Source of the DNA: an uncultured Bacilli bacterium
Lineage (GTDB): Bacteria; Bacillota_I; Bacilli_A; RF39; UBA660
DNA length: 64,000 nt
Direction: 5' to 3'
Assembly: GCA_934177995.1 (NCBI GenBank)
Contig: CAKPPW010000001.1
Location: forward strand, 21,394-85,393
Shown: positions 35,702 through 47,796 of the stretch, one piece after another
Numbering within the stretch: the first letter of the stretch is position 1
How the letters are laid out: each line of letters starts with the position of its first letter
Made by a program: the position numbers and the translations under genes
Notes under the pieces: generated by a model
Told to the model about the DNA's origin: nothing
What the model saw: only the letters and a program-made list of their open reading frames with translations
The model's database searches: none

Positions 35702-36541
35702 ATGAGTCCAGTATCGTTAGATGAAAAATTAAAAATTATTTGGAGTGTGATATCCTCATCACCTCTTTACTTAATATTCTTTGTTGCTATTGCTGTATTA
35801 GTTTTTCTATTCAGTACTACTAATAATGCAAATAAGAAGCAAAGTAGAAAAACATATTTCCTAATTTATTCAGCTTTCTTTATCTATCTTGCTATTCAAT
35901 ATGGTGAAAGTTTTTCTACCTTAGTAGATTATGCAGTTAATCAAGTATTCATTGGTTATTATTTTCCTAATATAGTAATATATATATGTATGCTTTTAAT
36001 AGCAACAATTATTACTTTAGTAAGTATTTTTCATAAAAATATATCTAGAATAATTAAAGTATTAAACTCAATTATTTATGGATTACTAGTTTATTTCTTA
36101 GTATTAATGTTAAGTATTGTTAATAACTTAAAAGTAGATGTATTTGATTTAAAAGAGTTATACAGTAGTGACAAAGTTCGTAGTTTATTAGAATTTAGTA
36201 TGTTTCTATTTGTAACTTGGGTACTAGTCTTGGTAGTTTACCATTTTATTCGTAAATATCAAGAAAAGAAAAGAGAAGATACTAAAGAAGAGTTTGTTAA
36301 CTATAATGTTATTCATAACTTTGATGAGGAAAAAGTATTGTCGCCTCGTAAACAATATACTTATTTTGAACAACCAAAAGTGGAGAAACAAGAAGTAAAA
36401 GAAGAAAAGAAAGAAGAACCATTTACTATTGAAGAATATAAATTAATGTTAAAGGTTCTTAAAGAAGAAAAATTAAAAGAACAACAACAAATGAATTCAT
36501 TAACAGAATTAAATCGTTTATATCAGAGTATTGGAGAATAG
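35702..36541 (+). CDS. Membrane protein with coiled-coil cytoplasmic tail
   Basis: A 279-residue protein of unknown family. About five membrane helices (between residues 18 and 185) are followed by a charged tail with Lys/Glu repeats and a final helix. AAAGGGGGTG precedes the ATG at 35702. Located 21 bases after the sortase gene, it is probably in the same operon. A role in surface protein export or polymerisation is only a guess from context. Confidence 0.65.
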   Translation: MSPVSLDEKLKIIWSVISSSPLYLIFFVAIAVLVFLFSTTNNANKKQSRKTYFLIYSAFFIYLAIQYGESFSTLVDYAVNQVFIGYYFPNIVIYICMLLIATIITLVSIFHKNISRIIKVLNSIIYGLLVYFLVLMLSIVNNLKVDVFDLKELYSSDKVRSLLEFSMFLFVTWVLVLVVYHFIRKYQEKKREDTKEEFVNYNVIHNFDEEKVLSPRKQYTYFEQPKVEKQEVKEEKKEEPFTIEEYKLMLKVLKEEKLKEQQQMNSLTELNRLYQSIGE

Positions 36542-36563
36542 AAAAAAATCTATTCTTTTTTTT
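36536..36563 (+). terminator. Terminator of the adhesin-sortase operon
   Basis: GAATAG / CTATTC with an A-rich loop, followed by eight T. The stop codon of the membrane protein gene is inside the stem. Confidence 0.8.
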
Positions 36564-36626
36564 GCCTTTACTGGTATTAACTGTTAATTTAAGATATAAT
36601 TAATATGGAGAGTGAGGGAAGAGAAG

Positions 36627-38720
36627 ATGGATTTAGAAAACTTAAATAAAGAGCAGAAGAAAGCAGTATTATATAACGAAGGACCTCTTCTTATTCTAGC
36701 AGGTGCAGGTAGTGGTAAGACTAAAGTTTTAACTACTAAGATAGCATATTTAATCAAAGAAAAAGGTATATCACCTTATGAAGTACTTGCTATAACATTT
36801 ACTAATAAAGCAGCTAAAGAGATGAAGGAAAGAGTAGAAAATTTAATTGGCGAAGAAGCTCGTTTTATTCAGATATCTACCTTCCATTCCTTTGGATTAA
36901 GACTATTAAGAGAAAATTGTAAAGACTTAGGGTATGATCCTAATTTCGTTATAATGGATAGTGATGATTCATTAGTAATAGTTAAAAAAATAATGAAAGA
37001 CTTGAACTATGATATAAAACAGTTTAGTCCTAAAGCTGTTAAGAATAAAATAAGTAGTTGTAAAAATGAGCTTATGACACCTAATGATTATGAGAAATAT
37101 GTAGCAGGTGACTTTGATCAAATAATATTAGATGTTTATAGAAAATATGAAGAAAAATTAAAGAGTAGTAATGCTGTTGATTTTGATGATTTGTTACTAC
37201 TACCTATAAAATTATTTAGAAAACATAAAGATATTTTAGAGATGTATCAAAATAGATATAAGTATATTCTAATAGATGAGTATCAAGATACTAATGAAGC
37301 TCAATATATATTATCTAAAATGATAAGTGCTAAATATAAAAATATTTGTGTAGTAGGAGATGCTGATCAAGCCATATATGGTTTTAGAGGAGCTAATTAT
37401 AAGAATATTTTAAACTTTGAAAAGGATTATCCTAATGCCTTAAGTATTAAACTAGAGCAAAATTATAGATCAACTAAAAATATCTTGGATGCAGCTAACT
37501 GTGTTATTAGAAATAATCAGAGTAGGAAAGAAAAGAATCTTTGGTCAACTAAAGGTGATGGTGAGAAAGTTACTTATTATAGAGCCTATGATCAACTAGA
37601 TGAAGCTCATCAAGTAGCTAGTTTCATTAAAAAGATACAAGATAGTGGTAAAAGTCTAAGTCAAGTAGCTATACTTTATAGAACTAATGCTCAGTCTCGT
37701 GTAATGGAAGAAGAATTACTAAAAGATAGTATTCCCTATCACATAGTAGGAGGTTTAAGTTTCTATTCAAGAAAAGAAATTAAAGACTTATTAGCATACT
37801 TAAAATTAATCTATAATGAAAAAGATGATGTTAGTTTACTAAGAGTTATTAATACACCTAAAAGAGGAATAGGACTTAAGACTATTCAGGCTTTACAGAC
37901 TAAGGCTGACATAAATAACTTTAGTTTATTTGAAGCAATTGATGGTGGTAAAGAACAACCATTTAAGGATTTAATCTTATCACTAAAGAAAGTATCAGAA
38001 ACGGTAAGTCTTACAGAGTTAATTGATAAAGTCTTAGATGCTAGTGGAATTAGAAGAGAACTAGAAGCAGAAAAAAGTATAGAAGCAGAAGTTAGACTTG
38101 AAAACTTAAAGGAATTTAAATCTATCACCAAAGCTTTTGAAGAAAGACTAGGTCTAGTATCATTAGAAGACTTTCTATATGAAGTTAGTTTAGTAAATGA
38201 TAAAGATGAATATAGTGAAGCTAATGATAAAGTAAGCTTGATGACTGTTCATTCTGTCAAAGGACTTGAGTTTGATATTGTATTTGTTATTGGACTTGAA
38301 GAAGGGATTTTTCCACATATGAATAGTCTATATAGTAGTTATGATGTGGAAGAAGAGCGAAGACTTTGCTATGTAGCTATAACAAGAGCAAGAGAAAAAC
38401 TATATCTGTTTAATGCTAGACGAAGAGTACTGTTTGGTAATGAACAAATTAATCCACCAAGTAGATTCTTAGGAGAAATAGATAAAGATTTATTAGAAAC
38501 TAATACAGTAGCAAGGAAAGAACCAGAAAAGAAGATAGATGTAAATAGTGTCTTAAGAGATGAAGAGATAGATTATCAAGTAGGAGACTATGTTGTACAT
38601 GACCACTTTGGTAGAGGCAAGGTAGTAGATGTTACTAACTCTTTAGTTACAGTTGCTTTTCCACTACCATTTGGTGTTAAAAAATTATTAAAAAATCATA
38701 AAAGTTTAGCAAAAATTTAG
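36627..38720 (+). CDS. pcrA: ATP-dependent DNA helicase PcrA
   Basis: A 697-residue superfamily 1A 3'-5' helicase of the UvrD/PcrA type, used in repair, replication restart and removal of RecA filaments. Seen in order: Q-motif LNKEQKKAV, Walker A AGAGSGKTK, motif Ia TFTNKAAKEM, Walker B ILIDEYQDTN, motif III GDADQAIYGFRGA, motif IV QNYRST, motif V TVHSVKGLEFD and motif VI YVAITRAREKL. The C-terminal tail with DYVVHDHFGRGKVV is the RNA polymerase-binding Tudor-like part of PcrA. ATG at 36627 chosen after GAGGGAAGAG. Confidence 0.95.
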   Translation: MDLENLNKEQKKAVLYNEGPLLILAGAGSGKTKVLTTKIAYLIKEKGISPYEVLAITFTNKAAKEMKERVENLIGEEARFIQISTFHSFGLRLLRENCKDLGYDPNFVIMDSDDSLVIVKKIMKDLNYDIKQFSPKAVKNKISSCKNELMTPNDYEKYVAGDFDQIILDVYRKYEEKLKSSNAVDFDDLLLLPIKLFRKHKDILEMYQNRYKYILIDEYQDTNEAQYILSKMISAKYKNICVVGDADQAIYGFRGANYKNILNFEKDYPNALSIKLEQNYRSTKNILDAANCVIRNNQSRKEKNLWSTKGDGEKVTYYRAYDQLDEAHQVASFIKKIQDSGKSLSQVAILYRTNAQSRVMEEELLKDSIPYHIVGGLSFYSRKEIKDLLAYLKLIYNEKDDVSLLRVINTPKRGIGLKTIQALQTKADINNFSLFEAIDGGKEQPFKDLILSLKKVSETVSLTELIDKVLDASGIRRELEAEKSIEAEVRLENLKEFKSITKAFEERLGLVSLEDFLYEVSLVNDKDEYSEANDKVSLMTVHSVKGLEFDIVFVIGLEEGIFPHMNSLYSSYDVEEERRLCYVAITRAREKLYLFNARRRVLFGNEQINPPSRFLGEIDKDLLETNTVARKEPEKKIDVNSVLRDEEIDYQVGDYVVHDHFGRGKVVDVTNSLVTVAFPLPFGVKKLLKNHKSLAKI

Positions 38721-38732
38721 GAGGGTTTAAAA

Positions 38733-39443
38733 ATGGAAAATAGAATAAGACAAGGATATCAATTAGAGGTAAATAAAAATTTAGTTCATCGCTTAGAAGG
38801 GAAATTAGTAAGTAATTGTGGAAACAGTGAAATTGAACTAAGTAAGAACGAATTATCGGCATTTAATAGATTTATTGTAGTTAAAGGAAATATATTAAGT
38901 GATAAGAAACTAACAATAGATTATTCATTAGATGAAGGATTATTTACAGCAAAAATGAAAAAAACAGGGAAGAAAGGTAATGAGTATACTACTGCTTTAG
39001 TACAAAGTAATTCTTTAATTAATACACTTAATAATTTAAATGACTATTTAGCTTGGTATGGAAAAGACATAGAAAACTCTATTGATACAATTAATACTAA
39101 TTTAGATAAAGATTATAGTTTAGTACTATTAAAAGATGCTTGTAGTTTTTTAAAAGCTGATGATAATTATCAAAAGTTATTAATTAATAGAGTAAGTGAA
39201 AGAACGGCAAGTATATTTTCAATGTTTCCTAATATTATAAAAAAAGTATCTGATAATGATTCAATGGTGATGGCTGTTGTTAAAGAAAATGAAAAATATA
39301 TTGTTAAGAGTAGAGACTTTTTAACTGGTAAAGAAGAGAAAAGTGAAGAGTTTGATGATTTATTAGAAGGTTTAGTTACCGTTGATAAAAAAATAGAAAG
39401 AGAAAAGAAGGGTAGAAAGATTTTATGCAAAAAACATTATTAG
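38733..39443 (+). CDS. Hypothetical protein
   Basis: A 236-residue soluble protein that I do not recognise. Its first half looks beta-rich, its second helical, and it ends in a basic tail (KKIEREKKGRKILCKKHY). AGGAGGG precedes the ATG 12 bases after pcrA, and its end overlaps the next gene by 19 bases, so it is part of the pcrA-ligA operon. Confidence 0.55.
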   Translation: MENRIRQGYQLEVNKNLVHRLEGKLVSNCGNSEIELSKNELSAFNRFIVVKGNILSDKKLTIDYSLDEGLFTAKMKKTGKKGNEYTTALVQSNSLINTLNNLNDYLAWYGKDIENSIDTINTNLDKDYSLVLLKDACSFLKADDNYQKLLINRVSERTASIFSMFPNIIKKVSDNDSMVMAVVKENEKYIVKSRDFLTGKEEKSEEFDDLLEGLVTVDKKIEREKKGRKILCKKHY

Positions 39444-40321
39444 TAATGGCTGCTGGAATGGGGAGCCGCTTTGGAGGACTTAAACAAATAGAACCAATGG
39501 GTCCTAATGGAGAGTTTTTAATAGACTATTCAGTTTATGATGCAAAGTTAGCAGGATTTACTAAAATTGTCTTTATTATTAAAGAAGAAAATTACGACAT
39601 ATTTAAAGAAACAATAGGAAAAAGAGTAGAACCTTATATTGAAACAGAATATGTTTTTCAAGATGATTCTAATCTAAAAGAAAAATATAAAGATTTACAA
39701 ACAAGAGTAAAACCACTTGGAACTGGGCATGCTATATTATGTGCAAAAGATAAAGTAAAAACACCATTTGCTATTATTAATGCAGATGACTTTTATGGAA
39801 GAGATGCCTATGTAGTAGCTAGTAAATACTTAGATAAAATTGATGATAAACATTATGCTGTAGTAGGTTATAAAGTTAGTAAAACACTTAGTCCTAATGG
39901 AGCAGCTAAAAGAGGAATTTGTAGAGAAGAAAATGGAAAATTAAAAGATTTAATCGAGAGTAGTGTTGAAAGAATTAATAATAGAATAATTGCAAGACCA
40001 TTAGATGGAGACCCTGAGTTTACAGTGGAAGATGACTCACTAGTGTCAATGAATTTACTATTATTTACACCAAAGATATTTGCATACTTAGAAGAAAAAT
40101 TAACGGAATTTCTAGAAACTAATAAGAATGATTTATCTAAATGTGAATTTTTCATACCAGATGTAGTAAAAGATGCTATAAAAGAAGATAGGGTAGAAGT
40201 TGACTTATTAAGTACAAATGCTATTTGGCATGGAGTTACTTATAAAGAAGATAAAGAAGAGGTAGTTAAGGCAATAGATGAATTAATAAAAGAAAATATT
40301 TATCCAAATAAACTATGGTAG
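39425..40321 (+). CDS. Sugar-phosphate nucleotidyltransferase-like protein
   Basis: A 298-residue NTP_transferase. The nucleotide-binding loop is MAAGMGSRFGGLKQ near the start, and NADDFYG (about 120) supplies the metal-binding Asp pair. The family joins a sugar phosphate to a nucleotide. The loop resembles glucose-1-phosphate uridylyl- and thymidylyltransferases, but the substrate is not clear. It may serve polysaccharide or wall precursor synthesis. The start lies inside the preceding gene with AGAAGGG upstream. Confidence 0.75.
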   Translation: MQKTLLVMAAGMGSRFGGLKQIEPMGPNGEFLIDYSVYDAKLAGFTKIVFIIKEENYDIFKETIGKRVEPYIETEYVFQDDSNLKEKYKDLQTRVKPLGTGHAILCAKDKVKTPFAIINADDFYGRDAYVVASKYLDKIDDKHYAVVGYKVSKTLSPNGAAKRGICREENGKLKDLIESSVERINNRIIARPLDGDPEFTVEDDSLVSMNLLLFTPKIFAYLEEKLTEFLETNKNDLSKCEFFIPDVVKDAIKEDRVEVDLLSTNAIWHGVTYKEDKEEVVKAIDELIKENIYPNKLW

Positions 40322-40327
40322 AGGTGA

Positions 40328-42986
<2,659 letters not shown>

Positions 42987-43332
42987 TTTTGATTCAGTTA
43001 AAAAGAGTAAATTAATAATTGAAACTTTATGGAAATTAGTATGGAGAATTTTATCATCACCTGGTTACTAATTACAGATTTTTAATATTTACATTAATAT
43101 TTTTATTATAATAATTAAAGAATCTAAGCAAACAACTTTTGTAATTTAAAAGTGTCCTTTCATTCCTTCCTCTTAAAATTAAGTTTTCATAGATTTTATT
43201 AATTCAAATTTCTTGTTTTTTTAGTGTTCATAAAAATTTGATGTATAATACAAAAGGCAAATGAAGTTGTGGTTTCTTTTGGTCGAGTAGCTAGAAACTC
43301 AAAGTGTTGTTTTGTTTTTTACGAAAATCAGT
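42987..43332 (+). other. Non-coding spacer before the Nudix gene
   Basis: An AT-rich stretch without a credible gene. A TATAAT at 43244-43249 with a weak -35 could start a short RNA. Just after it, GTTTCT and AGAAAC form a small stem near 43271-43297 that is followed by T-rich sequence, so a short terminated transcript of about 65 bases is possible but unproven. Confidence 0.3.
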
Positions 43333-43396
43333 CATATCAAGAGTATTTAAAAAAAATTGTGAAAAACATTAAATTTAATTCTTGATATGTTATAAT
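43333..43396 (+). promoter_or_regulatory. Extended -10 promoter and long-spaced inverted repeat
   Basis: TGTTATAAT (43388-43396) is an extended -10 element, 18 bases before the GTG start. A perfect nine-base inverted repeat, CATATCAAG (43333-43341) and CTTGATATG (43381-43389), ends at this -10; such a pair could be two half-sites of an operator. Confidence 0.45.
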
Positions 43397-43413
43397 AATG
43401 TGGAGGTGTTAGA

Positions 43414-43830
43414 GTGAAAAAATATAATGTAATAGTGGTTTTTGAAAAAGACTTAAATAAAACTTTGATGTGTAGAAGGACGAAAGAACCTTACAAAGGG
43501 TTGTTTAATTTAGTTGGAGGAAAAATTGATAAAGAAAATGATGGATTAAATGAAGCTTATAGAGAGTTGAGCGAAGAAACAAATATTAACCGCAATAATA
43601 TTTCTTTAATTCACTTTATGAATATTGAATATATTACTTTGGGTAAGTCAATTGAAGTATATTATGGCATATTGAATAAAAATGTATGCCTAGTTGAAGA
43701 AGTTAATAAACTTGAATGGGTTGATATAAACGATAACTTTTTTGATATGAATAAATATGCTGGAGAAGGTAATATAGGACACATAATTGAGGAAATAAAA
43801 ATCGAATTGGATAAAAAAATTAATTTATAA
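43414..43830 (+). CDS. Nudix hydrolase
   Basis: A 138-residue Nudix protein. The Nudix helix region is VGGKIDKENDGLNEAYRELSEE, but one extra residue lies between the first Glu and the REx2EE part compared with the canonical spacing. The family hydrolyses nucleoside diphosphates linked to other groups, with MutT or sugar-nucleotide substrates common. The GTG start follows GGAGGTG at good distance. It is a single-gene unit flanked by non-coding or decayed DNA, as is common for recently acquired genes. Confidence 0.82.
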   Translation: MKKYNVIVVFEKDLNKTLMCRRTKEPYKGLFNLVGGKIDKENDGLNEAYRELSEETNINRNNISLIHFMNIEYITLGKSIEVYYGILNKNVCLVEEVNKLEWVDINDNFFDMNKYAGEGNIGHIIEEIKIELDKKINL

Positions 43831-43915
43831 TTTTTGATTTTGTTTTATACTTAATTTCAATAATATCGGGATATAAGTATCTCTAGTAAGTTAAAGATTT
43901 TATTACATAAGATTT

Positions 43916-43940
43916 GCACTTACTTAAATAGGTGCTTTTT
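43916..43940 (+). terminator. Terminator after the Nudix gene
   Basis: GCACTTA / TAGGTGC (seven pairs with one wobble), six-base loop, then TTTTT. It is 85 bases beyond the stop. Confidence 0.6.
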
Positions 43941-43962
43941 CATATTAAGATTGTTCTAAACC

Positions 43963-44118
43963 TTATTTTTTGTTTTTATTATTAATTTCTTTGTTATTTT
44001 CTAACAATAAAGAAGAACTTTTTTCTTCTTTAACTTTTGGTAATAATTCCTTTATAGTTTCTTTATCGTTATTAAAATACTCTATTAATTGTGGTAGTAA
44101 ATATAAAAAATAATTTAT
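43963..44118 (-). pseudogene. Decayed gene remnant, minus strand
   Basis: A 51-codon open stretch without a start codon that reads as protein-like sequence (LPQLIEYFNNDKETIKELLPK, then a Lys/Glu/Ser tail) and ends in TAA. Just upstream the same frame has a stop, preceded by more protein-like sequence (NEAKRFKEYKVVI) and another stop. It looks like the C-terminus of a dead gene of unknown family. Confidence 0.4.
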
Positions 44119-44278
44119 TTATATAACTACCTTATATTCTTTGAATCTCTTAGCTTCATTCCTCTAGACTTGTTTATCAAAAATTGTGTGATATAATAAG
44201 ACTGTAAGAAGACGTGTAAATGTAAATTTTATAGAAAAAGTGACTATGCATTATTTGAAAATATTTTGCTACAAAACT

Positions 44279-44377
44279 CAGATTTCATCTACCATAAACA
44301 TAATACCTAAAGGTGAGATTACTAAGAGTTGACTGGAAGATAAGTTAGGTGGTAATGGAACTGTTACTATTGTGTAA
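44279..44377 (+). pseudogene. Possible decayed gene remnant, plus strand
   Basis: A short stretch reading INIIPKGEITKS, stop, LEDKLGGNGTVTIV, stop. The amino acid composition is protein-like and the reading is broken by one TGA. No start or family can be named. The 43.9-44.4 kb spacer seems to be made of such scraps. Confidence 0.25.
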
Positions 44378-44407
44378 GGATAGTCTGAAAAAAGTTTTAA
44401 AATTATC

Positions 44408-44436
44408 TTGTCAAACATACTATTAAATGGTATATT
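44408..44436 (+). promoter_or_regulatory. Promoter of the ileS T-box leader
   Basis: TTGTCA (44408-44413), 17-base spacer, TATATT (44431-44436). Transcription would begin near 44443. Confidence 0.6.
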
Positions 44437-44442
44437 AATTAA

Positions 44443-44657
44443 GAAAAACAAGTGCGAAAGACGGAAATAAGGAAAATTAGTAGAGACTTCTTGGTTGGTG
44501 AAAAAGGAGATGGAACTTATTTTAGATCACTTTCAAGTTGTGCTTTATGGATAAGATAAAGACGGGGACTAGACGTTAACTAGAATAAGATAGATTAATC
44601 TATGAAGAAAGGTGGTACCACGGAAATATACGTCCTTTCAGCATAGATTTTTTTGTT
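44443..44657 (+). promoter_or_regulatory. T-box leader (tRNA-Ile responsive) of ileS
   Basis: The 14-base T-box core AAAGGTGGTACCACGG lies at 44608-44622. The terminator form is clear: ATCTATG (44598-44604) with CATAGAT (44642-44648), and AAAGG with CCTTT inside it, followed by TTTTTTG. The T-box core would instead pair with its side partner to form the antiterminator when uncharged tRNA binds. A candidate specifier is ATC (isoleucine) in TAGATCAC near 44524-44531, followed by the usual purine. Low charged tRNA-Ile would raise ileS expression. Confidence 0.9.
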
Positions 44658-44673
44658 ATAAGGAGGAAATACT

Positions 44674-47600
44674 ATGGAATTTAAAGAATTAAAAAAAGGC
44701 GATGTACATAATATTGAATTAGAAATTGCTAAAGAATGGGAAAATGAAGATATCTTAAAGAAATGTATTGATAATAGAAAAGACTCTGAGAACTTTGTTT
44801 TCTATGATGGACCTGCTACGGCTAATGGAATGCCTGGACTTCATCATATGATGGCAAAATTCTTAAAAGATACATTTTGTAAATATAAAACTATGCAAGG
44901 ATATCGTGTCTTAAGAAAAGTAGGTTGGGATACGCATGGACTTCCTGTAGAGTTGCAAGTAGAAAAGGAACTAGGGTTTAACTCTAAGAAAGATATTGAA
45001 GAATACGGTATAGAAGAGTTTAATAAAAAATGTAAGGAAAGTGTTTGGAAGAATGAAAAGGCTTTCTCTGATCTTACTAAGGAAATGGGACAGTTTATTG
45101 ATTTAGAGCATCCTTATGTTACTTATGATAATAACTATATTGAAACAGAGTGGTGGATACTAAAGAAATTCTTTGATGAAGGATTATTCTATGAAGGACA
45201 TAAAATATTACCATTTTGTACAAGATGTGGAACGGGACTTGCTTCTCATGAAGTAGCTCAAGGATATAAAGAAGTTACAGCTAATACAGTTATTGTTCCA
45301 ATGAAAAAGAAAGATGAAGATGTTTACTTCTTAGTTTGGACTACTACGCCTTGGACTTTAATTAGTAATGTAGCTTTATGTGTTAATCCTAAAGAATTAT
45401 ATATTTTAGCTGAAAGTCGTGGTACTAAGTTTATTGTAGCTAAAGCTTTAGCTAATAAAGTATTAGGAGATGACTATACTGTCTTAGAAGAGTATAGTGG
45501 TAAGAACTTAGAATATATGGAATATGAACAGTTAATACCAAGTCTTAAAGTAGATAAGAAAGCTTTCTTTGTAACCGTAGATGACTATGTAACAATGGAT
45601 GCTGGAACTGGTATTGTTCATATTGCACCTGCTTTTGGACAAGATGATTATAATGTTGGTAAGAAATATAATTTACCAGTATTAAATCCAGTAGGAGAAG
45701 ATGGATGTTATACGGCTGGACTTTGGAGAGGTAGAAATGTTTTTGATGTAGATATAGATGTTATTAAATACTTAAAAGAAAATGATAAACTATTTAAGAA
45801 AGAAAAAATAAAACATGACTATCCACATTGTTGGCGTTGTGGAACACCACTTCTATACTATGCTAAACCATCATATTACTTGGAAGTTACTAAATTAAAA
45901 GACCAAGTAGTTAAAAATAATAATGGTGTTAACTGGTATCCATCATTTGTTGGAGAAAAAAGATTTGGTAACTGGTTATTAAATATGAATGATTGGGCAA
46001 TTTCAAGAAACCGTTATTGGGGAACACCATTACCACTTTGGAGATGTTCTTGTGGTCATATGGAAATGATTGGTTCTCGTAAAGAATTAGTAGCAAAATC
46101 TATTGAAGAGATAGATGAATCTATAGATTTACATAGACCATATGTTGATAATGTTCATATTACTTGTCCAGATTGTGGTAAGGAAATGTCAAGAGTTAAG
46201 GAAGTAATTGATTGCTGGTTTGATTCTGGTTCTATGCCTTTTGCTCAATATCATTATCCATTTGAAAATAAAGAATTATTTGAAGAACAGTTCCCAGCTA
46301 ACTTTATCTGTGAAGGAATTGATCAAACAAGAGGATGGTTCTATACCTTATTATTAATATCAACCTTTGTAACTGGTAAAGCACCATATAAAAATGTTTT
46401 AGTAAATGACTTATTATTAGATAAGTTTGGTAAAAAGATGAGTAAGAGTAAAGGAAATATTGTAGAACCATTTACTACTATGAAAAAGTATGGAGCAGAT
46501 ACAATTCGTTTCTATTTACCTTATGTGTCACCAGTTTGGTCACCTATAAAGTTTGATGATGATGGATTAAAAGAAGTATATTCTAAATATTTATCAACAT
46601 TTAAAAATGCCTACTCATTCTTTGAGATGTATGCGAATGCTGATAAAATTGATCCTAGAGAATATAATATTCCCGTAGCTAAACGTGATTTAACTGATAG
46701 ATGGTTATTATCTAGACTTAATCATATGGTTAAAGATGTAACTGAAGGTTATGAAAAGTATGATCTTAATATTGTTGTTCATAAGATAGTAGACTTTATT
46801 AATGATGATTTCTCTAACTGGTATATTAGAAGTAATAGAAGAAGATTCTGGGCTAGTGAATTAACTGAAGATAAAAAAGCAGTATACTTAACAACTTACG
46901 AAACATTACTAACACTAGCTAAAGTAACGGCACCTGTTACACCATATATTTCAGAAGAGATTTATCAAAATTTAACAGGCAAGACATCTGTTCATTTAGA
47001 AGATTTCCCTAAAGTTGATGAAGAGTTATTATCAAAAGACTTAGAACAGAGAATGGAACTTGTAAGAGATATTTGTAGTCTAGGAAGAAATGCTAGAGAA
47101 GATGCAGCTATTAAGGTAAGACAACCTCTTAACTTTATGATTTTACCACTTGTTGATGAAGCTGTTATTGAAGACTTTGAAAGTATAATTAAAGAAGAAC
47201 TTAACATTAAAGAAATCGTATATAAAGATGATATGACTGAGTATATGGATTATATCGTTAAGCCAAACTTTAAAGTAGTAGGTAAGGTATTTGGACCTAA
47301 GATGAAGGACTTTCAAGAAGCTGTTAGTAAGCTAGATATTAATGATGTTAATAAGATAAAAGCTGGATACTTTAAGATGAACTTCTTAGGAGAAGAAATT
47401 GATGTTACAGAAGATATGATATTAACAACTCTTAAGAATAAGAAAGGTTATTGTGCTGCAAGTAATGGTAAGACAAGTATTGTTCTTGATACATCATTAA
47501 CAGAAGACTTAATATTAGAAGGACTTGCTAGAGAAGTAGTAAGAAAAGTACAAAATTTAAGAAAAGAAGCAGATTTTGTAATAACTGATCATATTAACCT

Positions 47601-47760
47601 ATATTATCATGGAGATGAAATGTTTGATAAGATGTTAGCATCATATGATGAATATATTAAAAATGAAACATTAGCAGATTCTTTAATTGAAGATCAAAAT
47701 ATTGAAAAAGATATGGAATTAAATGATATAGTTGTAGGACTAAGAGTAGAAAGAAGATAA
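44674..47760 (+). CDS. ileS: Isoleucyl-tRNA synthetase, type 2
   Basis: A 1028-residue class I synthetase. The HIGH-like site is GPATANGMPGLHHMM, KMSKS is in GKKMSKSKGN, the editing domain has WTTTPWTL and AGTGIVHIAPAFG, and DCWFDSGSMPFAQ and GIDQTRGWFY follow. Length and HIGH variant match the eukaryote-like IleRS2 found in some Firmicutes, a type usually less sensitive to mupirocin. Cys pairs (CSCG ... CPDCG) suggest zinc sites. AAGGAGG precedes the ATG. Expression is controlled by the T-box. Confidence 0.96.
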   Translation: MEFKELKKGDVHNIELEIAKEWENEDILKKCIDNRKDSENFVFYDGPATANGMPGLHHMMAKFLKDTFCKYKTMQGYRVLRKVGWDTHGLPVELQVEKELGFNSKKDIEEYGIEEFNKKCKESVWKNEKAFSDLTKEMGQFIDLEHPYVTYDNNYIETEWWILKKFFDEGLFYEGHKILPFCTRCGTGLASHEVAQGYKEVTANTVIVPMKKKDEDVYFLVWTTTPWTLISNVALCVNPKELYILAESRGTKFIVAKALANKVLGDDYTVLEEYSGKNLEYMEYEQLIPSLKVDKKAFFVTVDDYVTMDAGTGIVHIAPAFGQDDYNVGKKYNLPVLNPVGEDGCYTAGLWRGRNVFDVDIDVIKYLKENDKLFKKEKIKHDYPHCWRCGTPLLYYAKPSYYLEVTKLKDQVVKNNNGVNWYPSFVGEKRFGNWLLNMNDWAISRNRYWGTPLPLWRCSCGHMEMIGSRKELVAKSIEEIDESIDLHRPYVDNVHITCPDCGKEMSRVKEVIDCWFDSGSMPFAQYHYPFENKELFEEQFPANFICEGIDQTRGWFYTLLLISTFVTGKAPYKNVLVNDLLLDKFGKKMSKSKGNIVEPFTTMKKYGADTIRFYLPYVSPVWSPIKFDDDGLKEVYSKYLSTFKNAYSFFEMYANADKIDPREYNIPVAKRDLTDRWLLSRLNHMVKDVTEGYEKYDLNIVVHKIVDFINDDFSNWYIRSNRRRFWASELTEDKKAVYLTTYETLLTLAKVTAPVTPYISEEIYQNLTGKTSVHLEDFPKVDEELLSKDLEQRMELVRDICSLGRNAREDAAIKVRQPLNFMILPLVDEAVIEDFESIIKEELNIKEIVYKDDMTEYMDYIVKPNFKVVGKVFGPKMKDFQEAVSKLDINDVNKIKAGYFKMNFLGEEIDVTEDMILTTLKNKKGYCAASNGKTSIVLDTSLTEDLILEGLAREVVRKVQNLRKEADFVITDHINLYYHGDEMFDKMLASYDEYIKNETLADSLIEDQNIEKDMELNDIVVGLRVERR

Positions 47761-47774
47761 TCTTTCTGCTTTTG
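47746..47774 (+). terminator. Hairpin after ileS
   Basis: GTAGAAAGA / TCTTTCTGC, nine pairs with one wobble, loop containing the ileS stop, followed by TTTTG. A moderate terminator. Confidence 0.55.
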
Positions 47775-47796
47775 TCTATCAAAAGGGGGAATTTGT

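Noticed and set aside
43256..43297. Nine-codon leader peptide (ATGAAGTTGTGG...) upstream of the Nudix gene
   Set aside because: Only a weak ribosome site, far from the gene, and no attenuator clearly linked to it.
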